This document shows positions 1 to 5,110 of a DNA stretch of 5,110 bases, piece after piece. Origin of the DNA: Pseudomonadota bacterium. Lineage in GTDB: Bacteria; Pseudomonadota; Alphaproteobacteria; Azospirillales; Azospirillaceae. The translations under genes were made by a program, and so were the position numbers. Within the stretch, counting starts at the first letter, position 1. The number at the start of each line of letters is the position of its first letter. The notes under the pieces are model-generated. The model ran no database searches, was not told the origin of the DNA, and saw nothing but the letters and a program-made list of their open reading frames with translations. The DNA lies in assembly GCA_023416195.1 (NCBI GenBank), contig JAEZID010000494.1, forward strand, positions 1 to 5,110, in the 5' to 3' direction.

Positions 1-520
1 GCGGCATGGACAGGCCGGCGCCGGTCGCCTTGATGAAGGCCTCCTTCCGGGTCCAGGCGTTGAGGAACGCCTCGGCCCGCAGCGGTTCCGGCACGGCGGC
101 GAAGGCGGCGCGCTCCGCCGGGGCGAAAAAGCGTTCGGCAATGCCCTCAGCGTCGGGCAGCACCCGCATCCGCTCAATGTCCACGCCCAGACCGAGGCCC
201 GAATCAGCCGCCGGGGCAACGCCCATCAGCACATCGTCCTTGCAGTCGGCGAGGTTGAAGGCGGGGCCGCCCGGTAGCAGGGGCTTGCCCTGGGGGCCAT
301 AGTCGAACACCAGCGTTTCCGGCGCCCGCCCCACGCAGCGGCCGAGCATGAGCCGCAGCAACCCGCGCCGCAGCAAGCAACGGTCGCGCAGCTCCGGCAG
401 TTTGTAGCGGGCGGCGCGCTCCACCTCGTCGGGGGAGAGTAGGGGGCGCAACGCCTCCAGCCGTCCCGCGAGCCGGCGCAGATCGGCGTGGCAGACGCGG
501 ATTTCCCCGTTCTTCAGCAT
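1..520 (-). CDS. 4'-phosphopantetheinyl transferase superfamily protein (3' end outside window)
   Basis: The product would transfer the 4'-phosphopantetheine arm of CoA to a serine of an acyl or peptidyl carrier protein in the cytoplasm. Reading the minus strand from the ATG at 520-518 gives 173 residues with no stop before the window edge. Family landmarks appear in order: an arginine-rich helix (about residues 46-61), a GKPLL segment (78-82), GVDIE (112-116, with the Mg-binding pair Asp114 and Glu116), a RFF segment near 130-132, and WTRKEAFIKATGAGL (156-170, with Glu160 and Lys164). These match the Sfp/HetI-type fold. AAGAGG lies 7 bp upstream of the ATG and supports this start. The motif that normally reads N-[IL]-S-H-S is N-L-A-D-C here (89-93), so the CoA-contacting histidine is missing. 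The gene is divergent from purC. The carrier it serves cannot be told from this window. Family assignment is firm; full activity is uncertain. Confidence 0.88.
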   Translation of the reverse strand, partial: MLKNGEIRVCHADLRRLAGRLEALRPLLSPDEVERAARYKLPELRDRCLLRRGLLRLMLGRCVGRAPETLVFDYGPQGKPLLPGGPAFNLADCKDDVLMGVAPAADSGLGLGVDIERMRVLPDAEGIAERFFAPAERAAFAAVPEPLRAEAFLNAWTRKEAFIKATGAGLSMP

Positions 521-611
521 GCCAGAACCTCTTCGGCGGAAAGCCGGATCATACTGGCCCCACGCGGCGATTGCGCTATCATGCGGCTCCCTTTTTGCCG
601 GATTTGGAACC
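521..611. promoter_or_regulatory. Divergent intergenic region, probable promoters for PPTase and purC
   Basis: This 91-bp spacer lies between two divergently oriented start codons, so it should hold both promoters. TATCAT at 577-582 on the plus strand and TATGAT at 553-548 on the minus strand look like sigma-70 -10 hexamers facing purC and the PPTase respectively. Neither has a convincing TTGACA-like -35 at 16-18 bp. No clear operator palindrome was seen. The region's role is inferred from gene orientation; the exact hexamers are weak guesses. Confidence 0.4.
528..533 (-). promoter_or_regulatory. Ribosome binding site of the PPTase gene
   Basis: The minus strand reads AAGAGG 7 bp upstream of the ATG at 520. 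This is a good Shine-Dalgarno match and decides the start of the phosphopantetheinyl transferase. Confidence 0.6.
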
Positions 612-1586
612 ATGGTCGATACCGCCCAGCTCGCCCCGCACCTGTCGAACGTCGTCAAGGACGCCGCCATTCCCGAACTGCCCAACCATTACCGGGGCAA
701 GGTGCGCGAGAACTACGACCTGCCGGACGGGCGCCGCGTCATCATCGCCACCGACCGGCTGTCGGCTTTCGACATCATCCTGACGGCTCTTCCCTTCAAG
801 GGACAGGTGCTGACCCAGACCGCCCGCTATTGGTTCGAGGCGACGAAGGACATCTGCCCCAATCACGTCATCGAATACCCCGACCCCAACGTGGTGGTGG
901 CCAAGCGCCTGACCATCATGCCGGTGGAAATCGTGGTGCGCGACTATCTGGCCGGCACCACCGGCACCTCGCTGTGGACGATGTACAAGAAGGGCCGCCG
1001 CGAGATGTACGGCCATACCTTCCCGGACGGCCTGCGCGAGAACCAGAAGCTGCCGCAGACCATCATCACCCCGACCACCAAGGCTTTCGACGCCGGCCAC
1101 GACGAAGAGTTGACCGCCGCCGAGATCGTGGAGCGCGGTTTGCTGACCCAGGCGCAGTGGGACGAGGTGACGACCAAGGCGCTGGCCCTGTTCGCCCGTG
1201 GCCGCGAGATGGCCGCCGAGCGCGGCCTGATCCTGGTCGACACCAAGTACGAATTCGGCTTCGACGAGGCCGGCAACATCATCCTGGCCGACGAGATCCA
1301 CACGCCGGACAGCAGCCGCTACTGGTTCGCCGCCAGCTATCCGGAACGCTACGAGGCTGGGCAGCGCCCGGAAAGCTTCGACAAGGACTTCGTGCGCAGC
1401 TGGGTGACCCAGCGTTGCGACCCCTACAAGGACCCGATCCCGGAAATCCCCGCTGAGGTCATCCTGGAGGCCGCCCGCGTCTACATCGAGGCCTATGAGA
1501 CCATCACCGGCGAGACCTTCCAGGTGCCGGCCGAGGTCACCCCGGTCGTCGAGCGCATCCGTAAGAATCTGACGCGCTATTTCTGA
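612..1586 (+). CDS. purC: Phosphoribosylaminoimidazole-succinocarboxamide synthase (SAICAR synthase), long form
   Basis: PurC joins CAIR and L-aspartate using ATP to give SAICAR, the step before PurB in de novo purine synthesis, in the cytoplasm. The 324-residue product shows GKVRENYDL (29-37), ATDRLSAFD (46-54), VVRDYLAGTTGTS (108-120, SAICAR synthase signature region), LPQTIITPTTK (147-157), LVDTKYEFG (208-216, second signature) and DEIHTPDSSRYW (227-238). At 324 residues it belongs to the longer class resembling fungal Ade1, not the roughly 235-255-residue form commonly seen in bacteria. I chose the ATG at 612 because the reading frame upstream to 519 encodes 31 residues with no family resemblance and would overlap the PPTase start. 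A weak CGGA lies about 9 bp upstream of 612. It is followed 16 bp downstream by a co-directional dehydrogenase and is probably co-transcribed with it. All recognisable substrate-binding motifs are intact. Confidence 0.95.
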   Translation: MVDTAQLAPHLSNVVKDAAIPELPNHYRGKVRENYDLPDGRRVIIATDRLSAFDIILTALPFKGQVLTQTARYWFEATKDICPNHVIEYPDPNVVVAKRLTIMPVEIVVRDYLAGTTGTSLWTMYKKGRREMYGHTFPDGLRENQKLPQTIITPTTKAFDAGHDEELTAAEIVERGLLTQAQWDEVTTKALALFARGREMAAERGLILVDTKYEFGFDEAGNIILADEIHTPDSSRYWFAASYPERYEAGQRPESFDKDFVRSWVTQRCDPYKDPIPEIPAEVILEAARVYIEAYETITGETFQVPAEVTPVVERIRKNLTRYF

Positions 1587-1602
1587 GCCGGACGCCGTTG
1601 CC

Positions 1603-2547
1603 GTGAAGATCGCCGTCCTCGACGATTACCAGAACGTGGCCCGCGATCTCGCGGAATGGCACCGTCTGCCGACCGGCAGCGCGCTGACCGTGTTCGACCG
1701 CCCGATTCCGGCGGACGAGTTGGAGGCGCTGCTGAAGCCCTACAGTGTCCTCGTCATCATGCGGGAACGCACGCCGTTCCCCGCATCGCTGATCGAGAGG
1801 CTGCCCAACCTGCGTTTGCTGGTAACCACCGGCATGCGAAACCTGTCCATCGATTTGGATGCCTGCACGGCGCGCGGCATCGCCGTGTGCGGCACGGGCA
1901 TGGTCGGCACGCCCACGGCGGAGCTGACCTGGGGCCTGATCCTGGCGCTGACCAAGCGCATCCCCGCCGAGGAGCGGGCGTTGCGCGAGGGGCGCTGGCA
2001 GGTTGGCCTGACGCAGGGATTGGCCGGCAAGCGGCTGGGCCTTGTGGGGCTGGGTAAGCTCGGCACGCAGGTGGCGCGGGTCGGCCAAGCCTTCGGCATG
2101 GAGGTCGCGGCCTGGAGCCCCAACCTGACCGACGAGCGCGCCGCCGGGGCGGGCGTCGTCCGCCTGGACAAGCGCGACCTGTTCGCGACGTCGGACATCG
2201 TCAGCGTCCATCTGGTGCTGAGCGACCGCACGCGCGGCGTGATCGGCGCGGAGGATCTGGACGCGATCAAGCCCACGGCCTTCTTCGTCAACACCGCGCG
2301 GGCCGGGCTGGTGGACGAGGCGGCGCTGCTGGCCGCGCTGCACGAACACCGCATCGCCGGGGCGGGCCTCGACGTGTTCCCGGTCGAGCCGCTGCCCGCC
2401 GACAGCCCGTGGCGAAGCGCACCGAACACGGTGCTGACGCCGCATCTGGGCTATGTGACCCGTGAGAATTACGAGGTGTTCTACCGGGACGCGCTGGAGG
2501 ACATCCTGGCGTGGCACGCGGGGACGCCGGTGCGGCTGTTGGCGTAG
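1603..2547 (+). CDS. D-2-hydroxyacid dehydrogenase family protein
   Basis: This is an NAD(P)-dependent oxidoreductase that interconverts 2-oxoacids and D-2-hydroxyacids in the cytoplasm; the substrate is unknown. The 314-residue product has the split catalytic domain (about 1-105 and 285-314) around a Rossmann domain with the dinucleotide loop GLGKLG (149-154). The catalytic triad is intact: Arg233 in NTARAG, Glu262 in FPVEPLP and His281 in TPHLGY. After the second Rossmann strand the sequence is AAWSPN (169-174), lacking the aspartate that usually selects NAD, so NADP(H) use is possible. The GTG start at 1603 places the first strand (KIAVLDDYQ) at the N-terminus as in relatives; no in-frame ATG lies between the purC stop and this point. 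The Shine-Dalgarno is weak, which fits translational coupling to purC 16 bp upstream. Relatives include phosphoglycerate, glyoxylate/hydroxypyruvate and D-lactate dehydrogenases; the sequence does not decide among them. Confidence 0.92.
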   Translation: MKIAVLDDYQNVARDLAEWHRLPTGSALTVFDRPIPADELEALLKPYSVLVIMRERTPFPASLIERLPNLRLLVTTGMRNLSIDLDACTARGIAVCGTGMVGTPTAELTWGLILALTKRIPAEERALREGRWQVGLTQGLAGKRLGLVGLGKLGTQVARVGQAFGMEVAAWSPNLTDERAAGAGVVRLDKRDLFATSDIVSVHLVLSDRTRGVIGAEDLDAIKPTAFFVNTARAGLVDEAALLAALHEHRIAGAGLDVFPVEPLPADSPWRSAPNTVLTPHLGYVTRENYEVFYRDALEDILAWHAGTPVRLLA

Positions 2548-2555
2548 CGAATTCA

Positions 2556-2584
2556 CCCCTCTCCCGCCGGGGGCGGGAGAGGGG
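2556..2584. terminator. Perfect 13-bp inverted repeat, likely bidirectional terminator or dispersed palindrome
   Basis: The left arm CCCCTCTCCCGCC (2556-2568) and the right arm GGCGGGAGAGGGG (2572-2584) pair perfectly around a 3-nt GGG loop. It sits in the 50-bp gap between two convergent stop codons (2547 and 2598), the expected place for a shared terminator. There is no T-tract on either strand, so intrinsic termination is not certain. From general knowledge, CCCTCTCCC/GGGAGAGGG palindromes are widespread in intergenic DNA of GC-rich proteobacteria, so it may equally be a copy of a dispersed repeat. Confidence 0.65.
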
Positions 2585-2597
2585 ATTGAGCGCCGCT

Positions 2598-4376
2598 TCA
2601 CCCCACGGCGTTGAAATCGTCCAGCAGGGCCGCGATCCGCCCGCTGTCGCTCTGGTCCATGATGACGCGGGCGCGGCGGCTGGCTTCCATCAGGTCCACC
2701 GTGCGGATGCGGCGCTTCACCACCGGGATCGACGGCGGGGCCATGGACAGGTCGCGCACGCCCAAGCCCAGCAGCAACGCCGTGTAGCGCGGGTCGCCGG
2801 CGATCTCGCCGCACACCGACACGGGGATGCGCGACCGCAATGCCGCCTCGATGGTGAACTGGATCAGGCGCAGCACCGCCGGGTGCAGCGGGTCGTAGAG
2901 GGAGGCCACGGCCTCGTCGCCACGGTCGATGGCCAGCGTGTATTGCGTCAGGTCGTTGGTGCCGATGGCGAAGAAGTCGGCGGCGTAGGCCAGTGCGTCG
3001 GCCGACAGGGCGGCGCCCGGCACCTCCACCATCACGCCCACGGGGGGCAGCGGGTCGGCGATGGCGACGCCGCGGCGGCGCAGGCGGCGGGCGACCTGGC
3101 CCATCATCTCGCGCACGCGCTGCACCTCGCTGACCGAGCAGATCATCGGCAGCAGGATGCGCAACGGCCCGTGGGCCCCGGCCCGCAGCATGGCGGCGAG
3201 CTGGGTTTCCAGCAGCTTCGGTTCGCGCAGGCCGAGGCGCACGGCGCGCAGGCTGAGCGCGGGGTTGGCGGGCTCGCCGTAGCGGCCGGCCATCCAGCCG
3301 GCCAGCTTCTCGCCGCCCACGTCCATGGTGCGGGCGGTCACGGTGCGGCCGCCCATGCCTTCCACGATGGCGCGCAGCACGTCGTACTGTTCGTCCTCGT
3401 CGGGGAGGTGGTCGCGGTTCATGAACAGGAATTCGGTGCGCAGCAGGCCGATGCCCTGCGCCCCGTTCTCCAGCGCGTGGTCGAGGTCGCGCGGCAGTTC
3501 CAGATTGGCCTGCAACGTCACCGCCGTGCCGTCGCGGGTGACCGCTGGCAGCTTGCGCAAGCTCTTCAGCTGCTCGCGTTCCCGCTCGCGCTCGGCGCGG
3601 CGGTGCCGGTACTCCTCCAGAACCTCCGGCGCGGGGTCGATGATGACGCGGCCCTGCACGCCGTCCACGATGACGGTCGTGCCGTTCTTCAGCCCGGACA
3701 GCAGCCCGGCGACGCCCAGCACCGCCGGCAGGCCGAGCGAGCGGGCCATGATGGCGGTGTGCCCCTCCGCCCCGCCCAGAACGCTGGCGAATCCGGCGAC
3801 GCGGCGCGGGTCCAGCAGGGCGGTGTCGGCGGGTGTCAGCTCCTCCGCCAGGATCACCGTGCCGGGGGGCAGCAGCGAGAAGGCCTTGTATTCGTGCCGC
3901 ATCAGGTTGCGGATCAGCCGGCGGCCGACCTCGCGCACGTCGGCGATGCGGCCGGCGAGATAGCTGTCCTCCATGCCCGCGAAGGTCTGGGCGATGGTGG
4001 CGATCTCAGCCTGGACGGCGGCCTCGGCGTTGACGTGCTCCTCCTGGATGCGGCGCTCCACGCCGCGCGTCAGGCGGGAGTTGGTCACCATCGCCAGATG
4101 GGCGTCCAGCAGGAAGCCGATCTCCTCCGACGCCGAGCCCGGCAGCACCAGCGCCTTGCTCTTCAGCTTGCGGATCTGGCGGCGCGCCTTGGAGCAGGCC
4201 TCGGCGAAGCGGGCGGCCTCGGCCTCCAGCTGGTCGGGGGCGAGCCGGTATTCGGGAACGCGGACGGCGCCGCTTTCCACCACATGGGCGGGACCGATGG
4301 CGATGCCCGGCGAAACGCCCAGGCCGCGCAGCGATCTCCCCTGGCCCGAGGGGGCCGCCGGGGTATCAGTCTTCAT
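2598..4376 (-). CDS. ptsI: Phosphoenolpyruvate-protein phosphotransferase (PTS Enzyme I), GAF-less
   Basis: Enzyme I takes phosphate from PEP onto a histidine and passes it to HPr, starting the PTS relay in the cytoplasm. The 592-residue product has an N-terminal glycine-rich start (GLGVSPGIAIG, 18-28), an HPr-binding helical domain (about 40-160), and the swivelling phosphohistidine domain with GGAEGHTAIMARSLGLPAV (201-219), where His206 is the phosphorylated residue. A charged linker helix (about 253-275) leads to the PEP-binding barrel: LLRTEFLFMNR (311-321), ARTMDVGGEK (348-357), NPALSLRAVR (371-380), VMVEVPGA (448-455), IGTNDLTQYTLAIDRG (471-486) and VCGEIAGDP (521-529). Arg313, Arg349, Glu451, Asp475 and Cys522 match the active-site residues Arg296, Arg332, Glu431, Asp455 and Cys502 of E. 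coli EI. There is no N-terminal GAF domain, unlike nitrogen-PTS PtsP. The ATG at 4376 lies inside the end of the HPr gene, so translation is probably coupled. The symbol could also be ptsP in some annotations. Confidence 0.95.
   Translation of the reverse strand: MKTDTPAAPSGQGRSLRGLGVSPGIAIGPAHVVESGAVRVPEYRLAPDQLEAEAARFAEACSKARRQIRKLKSKALVLPGSASEEIGFLLDAHLAMVTNSRLTRGVERRIQEEHVNAEAAVQAEIATIAQTFAGMEDSYLAGRIADVREVGRRLIRNLMRHEYKAFSLLPPGTVILAEELTPADTALLDPRRVAGFASVLGGAEGHTAIMARSLGLPAVLGVAGLLSGLKNGTTVIVDGVQGRVIIDPAPEVLEEYRHRRAEREREREQLKSLRKLPAVTRDGTAVTLQANLELPRDLDHALENGAQGIGLLRTEFLFMNRDHLPDEDEQYDVLRAIVEGMGGRTVTARTMDVGGEKLAGWMAGRYGEPANPALSLRAVRLGLREPKLLETQLAAMLRAGAHGPLRILLPMICSVSEVQRVREMMGQVARRLRRRGVAIADPLPPVGVMVEVPGAALSADALAYAADFFAIGTNDLTQYTLAIDRGDEAVASLYDPLHPAVLRLIQFTIEAALRSRIPVSVCGEIAGDPRYTALLLGLGVRDLSMAPPSIPVVKRRIRTVDLMEASRRARVIMDQSDSGRIAALLDDFNAVG
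4366..4376 (-). other. HPr stop / EI start overlap (translational coupling site)
   Basis: The EI ATG (4376-4374) lies upstream of the HPr TGA (4368-4366) in a different frame, giving an 11-bp overlap. The sequence just before the EI ATG lacks a clear Shine-Dalgarno, so EI translation probably depends on ribosomes finishing HPr. This is an inference from spacing. Confidence 0.5.
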
Positions 4377-4695
4377 CGAATTTGCGCGTGATCAGATCGA
4401 CGAGCGCCGCGATGGCTGCTTCGGCCTCGTTGCCATAGGCGCACAGCTCCACCGAGGTGCCGGGGCCGGCGGCCAGCATCATCAGGCCCATGATGGATTC
4501 GCCCGACACCTGCGTCTCGCCCCGGCGCACCTCGACCTCGCAGTCGAAGGTGGCGACCAGCTTGACGAACTTGGCGGCCGCGCGGGCGTGCAGGCCGCGC
4601 TGGTTGCAGATGGTGACGGTCTGGCAAATCTCGGGATTCTGGGTCTCAGGATTTTGGGCGCCCTGTGGCGGCGTCTTCTCGTCGTGATTGCTCAT
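4366..4695 (-). CDS. ptsH: HPr-family phosphocarrier protein
   Basis: HPr accepts phosphate from Enzyme I and hands it to EIIA proteins in the cytoplasm. The 109-residue product carries the active-site motif NQRGLHARAAAKFV (31-44) with phosphorylated His36, and the regulatory motif SGESIMGLMMLAAGPG (64-79) with Ser67. The His-to-Ser distance of 31 residues equals that of His15/Ser46 in classical HPr. The C-terminus ends in TRKFDED. It is about 20 residues longer than the usual 85-90; the extra N-terminal part is polar and contains the repeat QNPETQNPE (residues 14-22). I chose the ATG at 4695 because it is preceded by CGGA 7 bp upstream (4706-4703) and no other in-frame start lies ahead of the first conserved strand (about residue 24). 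The frame stays open further upstream to 5010, but that part is antisense-free shadow of the EIIA gene. It starts 11 bp after the EIIA stop and overlaps EI by 11 bp. Confidence 0.95.
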   Translation of the reverse strand: MSNHDEKTPPQGAQNPETQNPEICQTVTICNQRGLHARAAAKFVKLVATFDCEVEVRRGETQVSGESIMGLMMLAAGPGTSVELCAYGNEAEAAIAALVDLITRKFDED

Positions 4696-4706
4696 CCGGT
4701 TTTCCG

Positions 4707-5108
4707 TTATCCGTCCGACAGGAGGGAGGAGGCGACGTTGATGTACTTCTGCCCGGCCTCCCGCGCGGCGGCCACGGCGTGCGCCAGCGTCTCGTTGCGG
4801 CGGACGCTGGCCAGCTTGATGAGCATCGGCAGGTTCACGCCCGCGATCACCTCGACCTTCGCCTTGTCCATGATGGAAATCGCCAGATTGGACGGCGTGC
4901 CACCGAACATGTCGGTCAGCACGACCACGCCCGACCCGGTGTCCACGTCGGCGACGGAGTTCAGGATGTCCTGACGGCGCTGCTCCATGTCGTCGTCGGG
5001 GCCGATGCACACCGCGCGCACCTGCTGCTGCTCACCCACCACGTGCTCCAGCGCGGCGATGAACTCTTCCGCGAGCCGCCCGTGGGTCACCAGAACCATA
5101 CCGATCAT
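4707..5108 (-). CDS. PTS system mannose-family EIIA component
   Basis: EIIA accepts phosphate from HPr on a histidine. In sugar transporters it passes it to EIIB; in alphaproteobacterial regulatory PTS clusters without a permease it is thought to act as a signalling protein. The 133-residue product is a single EIIA-Man domain: MIGMVLVTHGRLAEEF at the N-terminus with active-site His9, and VVLTDMFGGTPSNLA (62-76) with Asp66, which corresponds to the conserved acidic residue near the active histidine in E. coli ManX. The protein ends soon after the domain, with no fused IIB domain. The start codon is complete 2 bp from the window edge, and the MIG start is typical of the family. The stop is 11 bp ahead of the HPr ATG. 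The promoter and upstream operon genes lie beyond the right edge. Confidence 0.93.
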   Translation of the reverse strand: MIGMVLVTHGRLAEEFIAALEHVVGEQQQVRAVCIGPDDDMEQRRQDILNSVADVDTGSGVVVLTDMFGGTPSNLAISIMDKAKVEVIAGVNLPMLIKLASVRRNETLAHAVAAAREAGQKYINVASSLLSDG

Positions 5109-5110
5109 GG

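Noticed and set aside
6..302. 98-codon plus-strand frame at the left edge
   Set aside because: It is opposite the PPTase, whose motifs are clear on the minus strand; the plus-strand translation is low-complexity Ser/Arg/Ala-rich.
519..611. Extended purC start at 519 adding 31 residues
   Set aside because: The extra residues do not resemble PurC N-termini, would overlap the divergent PPTase start codon and would occupy the whole promoter region; the ATG at 612 fits the family.
1537..2814. Open frame of 425 codons on the minus strand across the dehydrogenase and the convergent junction
   Set aside because: Low-complexity Arg/Gly/Gln-rich translation spanning the palindrome and both gene ends; it lies opposite a clear dehydrogenase with an intact catalytic triad.
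4338..4363. GC-rich imperfect hairpin near the 5' end of the Enzyme I gene (GGCCC/GGGCC stem with flanking C and G runs)
   Set aside because: The perfect stem is only 5 bp, lies in coding sequence for a poorly conserved N-terminal linker and is expected by chance at this base composition.
2511..4391. Open frame of 626 codons on the plus strand, antisense to Enzyme I
   Set aside because: The translation is rich in Ala, Gly, Gln, His and Arg with no recognisable domain. Long antisense frames are expected opposite high-GC genes, and the minus-strand frame is an unambiguous Enzyme I.
4696..5010. Upstream extension of the HPr frame giving 214 residues
   Set aside because: The added part lies within the EIIA gene in another frame and reads as Arg/Gly/His-rich sequence without a domain; a start at 4695 with a nearby CGGA gives a normal HPr.

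Overview
The window is GC-rich, gene-dense proteobacterial DNA. The combination of a short regulatory-type PTS cluster (mannose-family EIIA, HPr, Enzyme I) and the protein sequences points to an alphaproteobacterium. A Rhodospirillales member such as Azospirillum is my best guess, but this is an inference from gene content and recall, not a database match. I see no mobile element, CRISPR array, tRNA or rRNA.

Layout. Bases 1-520 (minus strand) hold most of a phosphopantetheinyl transferase whose 3' end lies outside the window. A 91-bp divergent spacer (521-611) separates it from a plus-strand pair: a long-form SAICAR synthase (purC, 612-1586) and, 16 bp later with a GTG start, a D-2-hydroxyacid dehydrogenase (1603-2547). 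A 13-bp perfect inverted repeat (2556-2584) sits between the dehydrogenase and the convergent PTS cluster. The minus-strand cluster is transcribed from the right edge leftwards: EIIA of the mannose family (5108-4707), HPr (4695-4366) and Enzyme I (4376-2598). It is tightly packed, with an 11-bp gap and then an 11-bp overlap.

How the genes work together. The PTS genes form a complete phosphorelay: PEP to EI (His206), to HPr (His36), to EIIA (His9). The visible part contains no sugar permease (IIB/IIC/IID), so the relay probably acts as a nutrient or energy sensor. HPr also keeps the serine (Ser67) that HPr kinase/phosphorylase modifies in other bacteria. HPr kinase and RapZ genes are therefore expected just beyond the right edge. 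PurC is a housekeeping purine enzyme. The dehydrogenase has an unknown substrate and is likely co-transcribed with purC.

The window is mostly ordinary core genome. The points most worth a second look are a PPTase whose usual Ser-His-Ser motif reads Ala-Asp-Cys, an HPr with an N-terminal extension carrying a small tandem duplication, and a dehydrogenase whose cofactor pocket suggests NADP(H). I found no convincing evidence of a new system.
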